From: Gordonia zhaorongruii | Lineage (GTDB): Bacteria > Actinomycetota > Actinomycetes > Mycobacteriales > Mycobacteriaceae | Reading direction: 5' to 3' | Assembly (NCBI RefSeq): GCF_007559005.1 | Contig: NZ_CP041763.1 | Location: forward strand, 1,148,463-1,212,462 | Length of the DNA stretch: 64,000 nt | Part shown: in pieces, positions 21,530 to 30,265 of the stretch | Layout of the letters: every line of letters starts with the position of its first letter | How positions within the stretch are numbered: position 1 is the first letter of the stretch | Notes under the pieces: generated by a model | Databases searched by the model: none | The model's input: only the letters and a program-made list of their open reading frames with translations | Told to the model about the DNA's origin: nothing | Translations under genes and position numbers: made by a program

Positions 21530-22130
21530 CGGGATCGCGTCGCCGCACCGAATCGAAGTACTCGCCGATCTGCCGATCGTCCCATCCGACGGTCTCTCGC
21601 AGACCTCGGGCGATCATCGTCAGGTACGCGTCCGTCGGCGCAGTGTGCGGTACTGCGTCGAGCCCAGCGGCGGAGGTGAACGTGAGGCTCGGTCGTCCGT
21701 CGATCGTGCCGACCCGGACCAGCCGGGCGTACAGGCCGTCGCCGATGACCTGGGTGTCGCCGACTGCGAGTGCCTCGTGGTCGCGGAGCGCTCGTTCGAT
21801 CCGGCCGTCGACGACCGTTTCGCGGTCGGACTCCTGGGCGGCCACGTCGGCGAACTGACCGGCGGTGATGAGGTAGGCGCGCGCGGGCGTCGAGCCGGGA
21901 GTCGCGTGGTCGTAGAAGGCCATGCCGCCGCCCCAGTTGCGGGAGAGGCCCGCGAAGAAGATGCGGCCGGGAAGCGTCGTCGGTCGGCTCTGCGCGGGCG
22001 GGGTGCGGTCGCGTGCGCCGGTGTACGTGCGCATCCCGCCCTCGGGTCGGCCGCCCTGCAGGTAGCAGGCCAGGCGATCGGCGCACATGTTGGACCCGTA
22101 ACTGACGTACCAGACGAGATCGTCACTCAT
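21522..22130 (-). CDS. gamma-glutamylcyclotransferase-fold protein
   Basis: A 202-residue protein starting MSDDLVWYVSYGSNMCADRL; the YGSN motif is the substrate-binding loop of the GGCT/AIG2-like fold. The second half (RIERALRDHEALAVGD, then SAAGLDAV) is typical of an actinobacterial branch with unknown substrate. ATG 22130 overlaps the preceding gene by 8 bp, and the stop overlaps the receiver gene by 8 bp, so three genes form a coupled operon (23157 to 21107). Confidence 0.7.
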   Translation of the reverse strand: MSDDLVWYVSYGSNMCADRLACYLQGGRPEGGMRTYTGARDRTPPAQSRPTTLPGRIFFAGLSRNWGGGMAFYDHATPGSTPARAYLITAGQFADVAAQESDRETVVDGRIERALRDHEALAVGDTQVIGDGLYARLVRVGTIDGRPSLTFTSAAGLDAVPHTAPTDAYLTMIARGLRETVGWDDRQIGEYFDSVRRRDPGD

Positions 22131-23157
22131 GTACGGCCACGATACGGTCGTCGCCGTCTGCCGGATCACCCCGCCCGTCGGTGTTGTTGGTGAGTACCCA
22201 CATCGCTCCGTCGGGTGCGATCGCCACGTCGCGGAGCCTGCCGTGAGTGCCGACCATCGACTCGGTCGAGGTTGCGGGCGCGTTCCGCGGAACGCGGCGC
22301 AGCCGTTCCCCGCGCAGGTTGGCGATGTAGACCGAGTCGGCGGTGACCGCGATGCCGCTCGGGCTCGCGTCGCCGGTCGGCCATTGCTGGACGGGGTCGA
22401 CGAATCCCGGTCGGCCGCCGATTCCCTCGACTTCCGGCCAGCCGTAGTCGGCGCCCGGTTCGATCACGTTGAGTTCGTCCCACGTGTCCTGGCCGAATTC
22501 GGAGGAGTACATGGTTCCGTCCGGAGCCCAGCCGATGCCCTGCGGATTCCGGTGACCGTAGCTGTAGACGGGGGAGCCGGGGAACGGGTTGTCACCGGGG
22601 ACGGCGCCGTCCGGCTCCACGCGGAGGATCTTCCCGGCGAGAGACGATCGGTCCTGCGCATCCGACGGCCCACCGGCATCCCCGGTGGTGACGTACAGTT
22701 TCCCGTCCGGACCGAAGGCGATCCGCCCGCCGTTGTGATTGCCCGCCGACGGGATGCGGTCGAGCACCGGCTCGGCGTCGCCGAGGGCGAGTGAGCCGGG
22801 CTCGCCGGCGAGTGGGAATCGGTCGACCCGATTGTCGTCGGCTGCCGTGAAGTACGCGTAGAGATAGTCGTCGTGGAGGGCGATCCCGAGGAGTCCGCCT
22901 TCGCCGGAGGGCTCGACGCCGTCGATCGTGGCGACCTCCCGCTGAGCCCCGTCGGCGTCGATCTCGACGATCCGGCCCGAATCCCGCTCACTGACGAGCG
23001 GAGTACGACCGTGGAAGGCGATCGACCACGGGGCGTCGAGTCCGGTCGTGATGATCGCTGCGTCGGAGGGTTGGGCCGGCCGGTTCTCCGTTGCGCAGCC
23101 CGTTGACGCGATCAGCACGGTGACTGCGGTGACGGCGATCCAGGCTCTCGCGCTCAT
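22123..23157 (-). CDS. PQQ-dependent sugar (glucose/sorbosone) dehydrogenase, exported
   Basis: A 344-residue six-bladed beta-propeller of the soluble glucose dehydrogenase/Hip family. The hydrophobic N-terminus ends in ASTGCATEN, a possible lipobox, so it is probably a cell-surface lipoprotein. Catalytic and PQQ/Ca sites are suggested by SAGNHNGGRIAFGPDGKLYV, TTGDAG and YSYGHRNPQGIGW. ATG 23157 (MSARAW) is preferred to the GTG two codons upstream. Physiological substrate unknown; PQQ supply is not shown in the window. Confidence 0.85.
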   Translation of the reverse strand: MSARAWIAVTAVTVLIASTGCATENRPAQPSDAAIITTGLDAPWSIAFHGRTPLVSERDSGRIVEIDADGAQREVATIDGVEPSGEGGLLGIALHDDYLYAYFTAADDNRVDRFPLAGEPGSLALGDAEPVLDRIPSAGNHNGGRIAFGPDGKLYVTTGDAGGPSDAQDRSSLAGKILRVEPDGAVPGDNPFPGSPVYSYGHRNPQGIGWAPDGTMYSSEFGQDTWDELNVIEPGADYGWPEVEGIGGRPGFVDPVQQWPTGDASPSGIAVTADSVYIANLRGERLRRVPRNAPATSTESMVGTHGRLRDVAIAPDGAMWVLTNNTDGRGDPADGDDRIVAVHE

Positions 23158-23186
23158 GGTCACAGGCTAGGCGAGGAACGGGCTCG

Positions 23187-24443
23187 TCAGTCGGTCCGTG
23201 CGAGGGTGGCGGCGAGGAAGTCGTCCTCGGCGTCGTTGCCCGGCAGCGCGAGTGCCTTCCGGTACGCATCGGCCGCAGCCTCGTCGTCGCCGAGTTCGGC
23301 GAGCGTGATCGCGCGGGCCACGTGGTACGGCCGGTAGCGAGCGAGCGCAGGGGTGTCGGTGAGTGCGTCGAGCAGTCGCAGCCCGTGCGCCGGCCCGAAT
23401 GCGCGGCCGACGGCGACGGCCCTGCCCACCCGCACGACTGGGCTCCCCTCGTGCGCCTCGAGCATGCGGTAGAGCACCGCGATCTGGGCCCAGTCGGTGG
23501 ACTCCGGGGCGGTGGCTTCCGCGTGCACGGCCGCGATGGCGGCCTGGATCGTGTAAGAAGCGGCGTCCGGCGCGGCTGCCGCCGCCTCCGCGAGACGCAT
23601 GCCTTCGGCCGCGAGATCGTGGTCCCACTGCGTTCGGTCCTGGTGGGCGAGAGGGACGGGACGACCGTCTGCGTCCACGCGTGCGGGACGTCGGGACTCG
23701 GTCAGCAGGAGCAATGAGAGGAGACCTGTGGTCTCCGCGCACGGCATCAGCCGCCGGACGATCCGCGTCAGGCGGATCGCCTCCGCCGTCAGATCGTCCC
23801 GAATGTGCTGTGGGCCGGCGGACCGTGCGAAACCTTCGGAATACAGCAGATAGAGGACGCGCAGCACGCCGGACTTTCGCTCGTCGAGGTCGCGTGCCCT
23901 CGGCGGTTCGAACGACACTCCCAGTGACCGGATGCGCTTCTTCGCCCGCACGATCCGCTGCGCGGCGGTGGTGACCGGAAGAAGCAGCGCGTGTGCGACC
24001 TCCGCTGTCGTCAGGCCTGCGACGAAGCGCAGTGTCACCGCGACGCGGTCCTCGGGCTTCAGCACTGGATGAGTGCAGGCGAAGACGAGACCGAGGCGCT
24101 CATCCGGAACCGCGGAGTCCAGCGCGTGGTCGGCGGGGTCGGCGAATCCGGCCGGTGGAACGTCGCGTTCGGATTCGAGCCGGAGCCTGGCGAGCTTCTG
24201 AGCGAGCACGCTCTCCCGGCGGACCACGTCGAGAGCCTTTCGCTTCGCGGTCGTCGTCAGCCAGGCCTCGGGCGAGGACGGCACGCCGGTGTCGGGCCAT
24301 GTCCGGAGTGCCTGCGCGATGGCCTCCTGCAGCATGTCCTCGGCAAGGTCGAGATCACCGAACCGTCGGGCGAGCGTTGCGATCAGCCGCGATCGCGCAT
24401 CCCGATCGAGCTCCCCGACGGCACGGTGTGCAGCGGAAGTCAC
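23187..24443 (-). CDS. ECF sigma factor with long C-terminal domain (ECF42-like)
   Basis: A 418-residue sigma factor. Region 2 is at the N-terminus (LDLAEDMLQEAIAQALRTWP, AWLTTTAKRKALDVVRR) and region 4 near residues 125-175 (LRFVAGLTTAEVAHALLLPV). About 240 further residues form a helical, TPR-like C-terminal domain containing LYLLYSEGF. This is the architecture of ECF42, whose members are encoded next to DGPF/YCII proteins and are thought to be controlled through that extension rather than an anti-sigma factor. The GTG start lies 2 bp after the YCII gene stop. Confidence 0.88.
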   Translation of the reverse strand: MTSAAHRAVGELDRDARSRLIATLARRFGDLDLAEDMLQEAIAQALRTWPDTGVPSSPEAWLTTTAKRKALDVVRRESVLAQKLARLRLESERDVPPAGFADPADHALDSAVPDERLGLVFACTHPVLKPEDRVAVTLRFVAGLTTAEVAHALLLPVTTAAQRIVRAKKRIRSLGVSFEPPRARDLDERKSGVLRVLYLLYSEGFARSAGPQHIRDDLTAEAIRLTRIVRRLMPCAETTGLLSLLLLTESRRPARVDADGRPVPLAHQDRTQWDHDLAAEGMRLAEAAAAAPDAASYTIQAAIAAVHAEATAPESTDWAQIAVLYRMLEAHEGSPVVRVGRAVAVGRAFGPAHGLRLLDALTDTPALARYRPYHVARAITLAELGDDEAAADAYRKALALPGNDAEDDFLAATLARTD

Positions 24444-24445
24444 CG

Positions 24446-24793
24446 TCAGTACGGCGCTACCGGCCGGATCTCGACGTGTCCGCCGAGCGCCGATCCGGGA
24501 CTCTTGCGAGCCCAGGCGATCGCCTCGTCGATATCGGCGACGTCGATGATGTAGCCGCCGCCCACGAACTCCTGGACTTCGGCGAACGGACCTGACGAGA
24601 CCACTCGCTCACCCGAGTCATCGCTGCGCACGACGACGGACTGGTCGGGATCCTCGAGTGCGAACGAACTGACGACGACGCCCGCAGCGGTGATCTCCTG
24701 ATCGAACGCGAAGAACTCGTCGGGACTCGCCCCGCCGCCCTTCCCGCACGCCGGATCGTCGATGTGGCCCATGAGTAGAAGTGCGTACTTCAC
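24446..24793 (-). CDS. DGPF/YCII-domain protein paired with the ECF sigma factor
   Basis: A 115-residue YCII-related protein (ferredoxin-like fold) with the diagnostic block SSGPFAEVQEFVGGGYIIDV and the start MKYALLLMGH. ECF42 sigma factors typically activate such DGPF genes. GTG 24793 has a strong AGGAGGA ribosome-binding site, and the gene is first in a two-gene operon with the sigma factor. Biochemical function is unknown. Confidence 0.85.
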   Translation of the reverse strand: MKYALLLMGHIDDPACGKGGGASPDEFFAFDQEITAAGVVVSSFALEDPDQSVVVRSDDSGERVVSSGPFAEVQEFVGGGYIIDVADIDEAIAWARKSPGSALGGHVEIRPVAPY

Positions 24794-24880
24794 GATTTCC
24801 TCCTGTGGTTCGGTGTCGAACCGTTCGGCCCGACACCATGGTGACGTACAGGAGACGCCGATATCGACAGCTCATGAGAA

Positions 24881-24910
24881 ACGCCCGGATCGCGTGAGCG
24901 ATCCGGGCGT
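24881..24910 (-). terminator. terminator after tRNA-His
   Basis: A perfect 13-bp stem (24881-24893 with 24898-24910) around a GTGA loop. On the minus strand it is followed by TTTC, and it lies 8 bp past the tRNA-His 3' end; on the plus strand it is followed by TTT as well, so it may work both ways. Confidence 0.8.
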
Positions 24911-24918
24911 TTCCGCGG

Positions 24919-24992
24919 GGTGGATGACGGGACTCGAACCCGCGACAGCCAGGATCACAACCTGGTGCTCTACCAACTGAACTACACCCACC
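24919..24992 (-). tRNA. tRNA-His (GUG)
   Basis: On the minus strand the acceptor stem GTGGGTG pairs with CATCCAC, the anticodon loop is TTGTGAT (GUG), and the T arm is GCGGG-TTCGAGT-CCCGT. Position 24992 supplies the extra G at -1 that marks tRNA-His. CCA is not encoded. Followed by a strong terminator. Confidence 0.95.
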
Positions 24993-25109
24993 ATCGGCAT
25001 CGGACGACCAGTGTTCACACACTGTTTGGCCGAGCCAGGCTCATACTCTAGCCGGTCCCTCGATGGAAACTCCAATCGGATTGCGACCAGCGTGTTCGCG
25101 CGACGCGCG

Positions 25110-25709
25110 TCAGGCAGGACCGAGGTCGGCGACGATCGTCTCCAGCGCCTTGGCGTCCGGTCCGGGAGCCGGGACGAATGCGGCGGCGCGGTAGTAGCGC
25201 AGTTCGCGGATCGACTCGCGGATGTCGGCCAGTGCGCGGTGGGCGAGGCCCTTGTCCGGCTGACCGAAGTAGATCGGCGGGAACCATCGGCGGCACAGTT
25301 CCTTGATCGAGCTGACGTCGACCATCCGGTAGTGGAGGAACGAGTCGAGTTCGGGCATGTCGCGCGCGATGAATCCGCGGTCGGTGGCGATCGAGTTGCC
25401 GGCGAGCGGAACCGATCCCTCGCCGTCGATCTGCTCGCGCAGGTAGTCGAGCACCATCTTCTCGGCGTCGGCGAGCGTCACCGCCGATTCACGCACCTCG
25501 TCGGTGAGTCCGGACGCCTCATGCATCTTGACCACGACCTCCGGCATCGCCGCGAGAGCCGCGTCGTCGGCGTGGATCACCACGTCGACGCCGTCGCCCA
25601 GGATGTTCAAGTCGCTGTCGGTGACGAGCGCTGCTATTTCTATGAGCTTGTCGGACCCGATGTCGAGCCCGGTCATCTCACAATCGATCCACACGAGTTT
25701 GTCCTGCAC
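25110..25709 (-). CDS. orn: oligoribonuclease
   Basis: A 199-residue DEDDh 3'-5' exonuclease that degrades di- to penta-ribonucleotides (including pGpG) to finish RNA turnover. The exonuclease motifs are [10 protein letters not shown] (D9, E11), the central Asp in [12 protein letters not shown], and the [10 protein letters not shown] motif with His and Asp. GTG 25709 gives the normal N-terminus ([11 protein letters not shown]); the frame continues upstream into the SDR gene as a shadow. Confidence 0.94.
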   Translation of the reverse strand: MQDKLVWIDCEMTGLDIGSDKLIEIAALVTDSDLNILGDGVDVVIHADDAALAAMPEVVVKMHEASGLTDEVRESAVTLADAEKMVLDYLREQIDGEGSVPLAGNSIATDRGFIARDMPELDSFLHYRMVDVSSIKELCRRWFPPIYFGQPDKGLAHRALADIRESIRELRYYRAAAFVPAPGPDAKALETIVADLGPA

Positions 25710-25744
25710 GCCTACGACTGTAGTGCCGGGCGGTTCAGCGTCGC

Positions 25745-26554
25745 TCAGTCGCCTTCCCCGAGCTTGCCGTAGAAGGTCCCGACGATCGGCGCGACGATCC
25801 CGCGCGGCGTGTAGCCGCCCGCCACCGACATCGCCTTCGACAGGGTGCCGGGTACCACGCGCATCTTGTTGCGTTCCAATGCGTCCAGGCTCATCTCGGC
25901 CACTCGGGTCGATGAGTGCCATAGGAAGTCGGGGACCATCTTGTCGACGACCGACTCGTCCTCCTGGGCAGGCGTCTGGGTGCGTACCGGGCCGGGTGCG
26001 AGCAGCGTGACGTGGACTCCGGTGTCTTTCAGCTCGCCGCGCAGCGACTCGCTGAAGGAGTTCACGAACGCCTTGGTCGCGGCGTAGGTCGCGTTGTTGG
26101 GGATCGGCATGTTGCCTGCGGCCGAGCCGACCATGAGGATTCCGCCGCTGCCGCGCCGGGTCATCTGCGGTAACACCGCGAGCGTCAGATCGTGCACGGC
26201 GTTCGCGTTCAAGCGGACCTGTGCGCGCTCGTAGTCGGGATCGAGGTCCGCGACGGCCCCGAAGGTCGCGATGCCCGCGTTGTTGCACAGGATCGAGATC
26301 TCACGACCCGAGAGCTCATCGGCCAGCGCTGCGGTGGCCGCGGCGTCCGACAGATCCACTGCGCGGACCTCCGCCTCGACACCGTGCGCGGTGCGCAGCT
26401 CGGCTGCCAGGGCTTCGAGGATCTCGCCGCGTCGAGCGACGAGGATCAGCGAGTGGCCACGCGAGGCGAGAGTGCGAGCGAGCGCGTCGCCGATGCCCGA
26501 CGAGGCGCCGGTGACGACCGCGCGTGCGGCGGGAGATGGTTCGGGGATTGCCAT
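25745..26554 (-). CDS. short-chain dehydrogenase/reductase
   Basis: A 269-residue classical SDR. The NAD(P)-binding motif is TGASSGIG (15-22), the NNAG motif is at 91-94, and the catalytic residues are S144, Y157 and K161 (YAATK). Arg42/Arg41 after the second strand (LVARRGE) favours NADPH. It is 35 bp upstream of orn on the same strand. Related mycobacterial proteins act on lipids, but the substrate cannot be read here. Confidence 0.9.
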   Translation of the reverse strand: MAIPEPSPAARAVVTGASSGIGDALARTLASRGHSLILVARRGEILEALAAELRTAHGVEAEVRAVDLSDAAATAALADELSGREISILCNNAGIATFGAVADLDPDYERAQVRLNANAVHDLTLAVLPQMTRRGSGGILMVGSAAGNMPIPNNATYAATKAFVNSFSESLRGELKDTGVHVTLLAPGPVRTQTPAQEDESVVDKMVPDFLWHSSTRVAEMSLDALERNKMRVVPGTLSKAMSVAGGYTPRGIVAPIVGTFYGKLGEGD

Positions 26555-26596
26555 GCGGTCATCATAGGCAGGCCCCGACCTCTCGCCCGCGTCACA

Positions 26597-28675
26597 TCAC
26601 GGCAGTCCGGCGGCCACCTCGGTGCCCTGCCGGATGGCGCGTTTCGCGTCGAGTTCGGAGGCTAGATCTGCGCCGCCGATGACGTGGGTGATCACGCCGG
26701 CTTCGGTTAGCGGGTCGACGAGCTCGCGGACCGACTCCTGGCCCGCGCACACCACGACGTTGTCGACCTCGAGCACACGTTTGCCGGTCTCGTTGCCTTC
26801 TTTGTCATGGACCGTGATGTGCAGGCCCGCGTCGTCGATCCGGTCGTACGTCGCAGCCGAGATCTGCTCCACGCCCTTCATCTTCACGGTTGCGCGGTGC
26901 ACCCAACCGGTCGTCTTGCCCAGTGTCTTGCCCTGGCGACCGGGCTTGCGCTGCACCATGTAGACCTCGCGGATCGACGGCAGCGGGCGCGGCTTGGTGA
27001 GGAATCCGGGAGTGTCGAGGTCGTCGGTGACGCCCCACTCCTGCTCCCACTCCTTGAGGTTGAGCGTCGGCGATTCGTCGACCGTCAGGAACTCGGTGAC
27101 GTCGAAGCCGATGCCGCCTGCGCCGATCACGGCGACGCGCTTGCCGATCTCGCGATGGCCGAGAACGGCGTCCGCGTACGACATGACCATCGGATGGTCG
27201 ATGCCGTCGATGTCCGGGATCCGGGGCGTCACGCCGGTGGCGACGACGACCTGATCGAATCCGCCGTCGATGATCTCCTGCGCGCTCACCCGTGTCTGCA
27301 GATGCACGGTGACGTGGTTGACCTCAAGCTGGCGGGTGTAATAGCGGATCGTCTCGTTGAACTCCTCCTTGCCCGGGATCCGGGCGGCGATGGAGAACTG
27401 GCCGCCGATCGAATCGCCCGACTCGAACAGGTCGACGCGGTGTCCGCGCTGGGCGGCCGACACGGCCGCCGAGAGTCCCGCGGGGCCCGCTCCGACGACG
27501 GCGACGCGCGTGGCGGTACGGGTGGCGCCCAGCGTCAGCACGGTCTCCCGGCCGGCGCGCGGGTTCAGCAGGCACGAGACCTTCTTGCCGACGAACGCAT
27601 GATCCAGGCACGCCTGATTGCAGCCGATGCAGGTGTTGATCTCGTCGTCTCGGCCTGCGCGCGACTTGTTGACGAAGTCCGGGTCGGCGAGCAGGGGGCG
27701 CGCCATCGAGACCGCGTCGACCTTCCCGTTCGCCAGGATCTCCTCGGCGAAATCGGGGGTATTGATGCGGTTGGAGGCGATCAGCGGGATAGACACGACG
27801 TCGCGCAGTCGCTCGGTGAACTTCACGAAGGCGCCGCGCGGCACCGAGGTCACGATGGTCGGGACCTGCGCCTCGTGCCAGCCGATGTCGGTGTTGATGG
27901 CGTCGACGCCGAGTTCTTCGACCTGCTTCGCCAGCGACGCGATCTCGTCGAACGTCTGGCCGTTCTTGACGAAGTCGGCGACGCTCTGCCGGAGGATCAC
28001 CGGGTAGTCGCGCGGGACCTGCTTGCGGACCTCCTTGACGATCTCGAGCAGGAACCGCTGCCGGTTCTCGGTGGAGCCACCCCACTTGTCGGTGCGGTCG
28101 TTGGTGTGCGGGCACAGGAACTGGTTGATGAGGTAGCCCTCGCCGCCCATCAGCTCGACCGCGTCGTAGCCTGCGCGCCGTGCGAGCTTGGCCGCCTGGC
28201 CGAACGAGCGGATGACGTGCCAGATGATCTGCTCGGTCATCTTGATGTGCTTGAACGGGTGGATCGGTGACGGCTCACTGCCCGCGGCGACCTTGAACGG
28301 GGTGTATCCGTACCGTCCCGCGTGGATGATCTGCAGCGCGATCTTCCCGTTCTCCGCATGGACCGCCTTGGTGAATTCGCGGTGGCGCAGTACGTCGCCG
28401 TGGTTGGTCATCTTGCCCGCGAAGGGGAGTAGCAGTCCCGTGCGCGTCGACGAGAATCCGCCGGTGATGATCAGGCCGACCCCGCCGCGCGCGCGTTCGG
28501 CGTAGTAGGCCGCGAGTTTCGGGGTGTCCCACACGCGGTCCTCGAGACCGGTGTGCATAGATCCCATGACGACGCGGTTCTCCAGCGTCATGCCGCCGAT
28601 CTCGAGGGGTTCGAACAAGCGCGGGAAGTGGGCGTTGGGTTCGGGGGCATTGGGTTCGGCCGTCGGGGCTGACAT
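26597..28675 (-). CDS. fadH: 2,4-dienoyl-CoA reductase-type enzyme (OYE barrel + FAD/NAD domain)
   Basis: A 692-residue three-domain flavoprotein. Residues 1-370 are an old-yellow-enzyme FMN barrel (VVMGSMHTGLED, AGYDAVELMGGEGYL). A 4Fe-4S motif CIGCNQACLDHAF with a later Cys (VSCLLNPRAG) follows. Residues from about 385 form the NADPH/FAD domain with GAGPAGLSAA and GAGGIGFD. It would reduce 2,4-dienoyl-CoAs during unsaturated fatty-acid breakdown, although related enzymes act on other enones. It lies 12 bp downstream of the PadR gene, probably in the same operon. Confidence 0.88.
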   Translation of the reverse strand: MSAPTAEPNAPEPNAHFPRLFEPLEIGGMTLENRVVMGSMHTGLEDRVWDTPKLAAYYAERARGGVGLIITGGFSSTRTGLLLPFAGKMTNHGDVLRHREFTKAVHAENGKIALQIIHAGRYGYTPFKVAAGSEPSPIHPFKHIKMTEQIIWHVIRSFGQAAKLARRAGYDAVELMGGEGYLINQFLCPHTNDRTDKWGGSTENRQRFLLEIVKEVRKQVPRDYPVILRQSVADFVKNGQTFDEIASLAKQVEELGVDAINTDIGWHEAQVPTIVTSVPRGAFVKFTERLRDVVSIPLIASNRINTPDFAEEILANGKVDAVSMARPLLADPDFVNKSRAGRDDEINTCIGCNQACLDHAFVGKKVSCLLNPRAGRETVLTLGATRTATRVAVVGAGPAGLSAAVSAAQRGHRVDLFESGDSIGGQFSIAARIPGKEEFNETIRYYTRQLEVNHVTVHLQTRVSAQEIIDGGFDQVVVATGVTPRIPDIDGIDHPMVMSYADAVLGHREIGKRVAVIGAGGIGFDVTEFLTVDESPTLNLKEWEQEWGVTDDLDTPGFLTKPRPLPSIREVYMVQRKPGRQGKTLGKTTGWVHRATVKMKGVEQISAATYDRIDDAGLHITVHDKEGNETGKRVLEVDNVVVCAGQESVRELVDPLTEAGVITHVIGGADLASELDAKRAIRQGTEVAAGLP

Positions 28676-28687
28676 GGCTGGACCTTT

Positions 28688-29227
28688 CTATTCTTTGGAC
28701 TGAAGTGCGGCGAGCGACTCGTCGCACCATTCGACAGTCGCCGCTGCGGCGCGGACGCCGCCGCGGAGTACCAGGTACTGGTGCAGTTTCCGACCGGTGA
28801 GTGCGTCGGGTTCGGGGTAGTAATCGCGCTCGAAACTGCGATAGGTCTCGAGCATGGCGGCCGCTTCGTCACGATGGCCGGCGAGATGGGTGACGACGTC
28901 GGAGAGTTCGCCGAACTCAGCTGCACGGAGTTTGACGCCGAGGTCGCTGCGCAACGGGGGGAGCGGAGTGGGAGTGCCGACCCAGTCGGCGAGCATCTGC
29001 CGGCCCGCGTCGGAGATCGTGTACACCTTCTTGTCCGGGCGACCGTCCTGGGGAACCGCTTCGAAGCTGACGAGCCCGTCGGTGTGCAGCTTCTTCAGGG
29101 TTCGGTAGATCTGCTGGTGCGTCGCCGACCAGAAGTAGCCGATCGAGCGCACGAACTGCTGACCGATCTCGTAGCCGGTCCCCGGTCGTTCGGACAGTGA
29201 GACGAGGATGGCGTGCTCCAGTGCCAT
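28688..29227 (-). CDS. PadR-family transcriptional regulator
   Basis: A 179-residue regulator with an N-terminal winged helix (MALEHAILVSLSERPGTGYE, then QQIYRTLKKLHTDGLVSFE and the wing KKVYTISDAGR) and a C-terminal helical dimerisation domain of the Vir type. ATG 29227 is the family start; GTG 29236 is possible. It probably represses its own operon with the dienoyl-CoA reductase gene, through sites in the gap to the divergent gene. Confidence 0.9.
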   Translation of the reverse strand: MALEHAILVSLSERPGTGYEIGQQFVRSIGYFWSATHQQIYRTLKKLHTDGLVSFEAVPQDGRPDKKVYTISDAGRQMLADWVGTPTPLPPLRSDLGVKLRAAEFGELSDVVTHLAGHRDEAAAMLETYRSFERDYYPEPDALTGRKLHQYLVLRGGVRAAAATVEWCDESLAALQSKE

Positions 29228-29244
29228 GAGTCTCACGCTATCAG

Positions 29245-29288
29245 TGCACCAAGTTGATGTGCAATAACGTTGTGTGAAACAAAGTGCA
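29245..29288. promoter_or_regulatory. TGCAC/GTGCA half-sites in the padR upstream region
   Basis: TGCAC at 29245 and its complement GTGCA at 29259 are separated by 9 bp, and a further GTGCA lies at 29284. They sit 18-60 bp upstream of the PadR start and before the divergent beta-propeller gene. PadR proteins bind short dyads with such spacing; that this regulator binds here is inference. Confidence 0.4.
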
Positions 29289-29341
29289 TATAGATTTTTC
29301 GCGTCGGCGCCCCGGCCATCAAAGCCTGCTAAGAATGGGCC

Positions 29342-30265
29342 GTGAGCAGATTCCGTCGCATCCAGCTGCCCGGCGACGCCCCCGAGGACGTCGTGAGTCT
29401 TCCCGATGGCCGCGTGGCCACCGGGCTCTCCGACGGCCGCCTGGTCGCCGTCGATCCCGCGACCGATGAGGTCGAGGTACTCGCCGACACCGCCGGACGG
29501 CTACTCGGACTCGACGTGCGCGCTGACGGGTCGGTCGTGCTCTGCGATCACGACCGCGGGCTGCTGCTTCTGGGTGCGGGCAAGCAGCGGGTGTCGGTGC
29601 TCGCCGACACCGTGGACGGGCGTCCGCTCCACTTCGCGAGCAATGCGGCCACGGCAGCTGACGGGACCGTGTACTTCTCGTCGTCGAGTCAGCGGTTCAC
29701 CATCGACCGCTGGCGTGCGGACCTGATCGAGCACTCCGGAACCGGCCGGCTGATGCGCCGCGGTGCAGACGGGTCGGTCCAGGTCCTGCATCACGGACTG
29801 CAGTTCGCGAACGGGGTGGTGCTGGCGCCCGACGAGTCGTTCGTGCTCGTCGCCGAGACCGGCGCGGCCCGCATCACCCGATACTGGCTCGCCGGTGAGC
29901 GAGTGGGTGAGTCGGACGTCTTCATCGACGGACTGCCCGGCTACCCGGACAACATGTCGGTCGGCAGCGACGGTCTGGTGTGGGTGGCGCTCGCCTCACC
30001 CCGCAACAGCGTCCTCGAAGGACTGTTCAAACTTCCTCCGCGAGCTCGCAAGGTCCTGGCGCGGGCTCCCGAGCGCGTCGGACCCGCTCCCGAGGAGACC
30101 GTCTGGGTGCTCGGCATCGACTTCGACGGATCGATCGTCCGCGACGTCCGAGCCGACGACGTGGACTACTCGTTCGTCACGAGCGTGACCGAGCGGGACG
30201 GCATCCTCTACCTCGGCACGATCATGCATAACGCGATCGGCGTCCTCGATCCGTCCGGCACGTAG
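29342..30265 (+). CDS. SMP-30/strictosidine-synthase-like beta-propeller protein
   Basis: A 307-residue six-bladed propeller, a calcium-dependent lactonase/esterase-like fold. Typical blades are GVVLAPDESFVLVAETGAARI, written in part as ANGVVLAPDESFVLVAET, then LPGYPDNMSVGSDGLVWVAL and DGILYLGTIMHNAIGVLD. No signal peptide. GTG 29342. Its last 270 bp are antisense to the end of the ABC exporter gene's open frame, although this protein's C-terminus looks natural. Substrate unknown. Confidence 0.82.
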   Translation: MSRFRRIQLPGDAPEDVVSLPDGRVATGLSDGRLVAVDPATDEVEVLADTAGRLLGLDVRADGSVVLCDHDRGLLLLGAGKQRVSVLADTVDGRPLHFASNAATAADGTVYFSSSSQRFTIDRWRADLIEHSGTGRLMRRGADGSVQVLHHGLQFANGVVLAPDESFVLVAETGAARITRYWLAGERVGESDVFIDGLPGYPDNMSVGSDGLVWVALASPRNSVLEGLFKLPPRARKVLARAPERVGPAPEETVWVLGIDFDGSIVRDVRADDVDYSFVTSVTERDGILYLGTIMHNAIGVLDPSGT

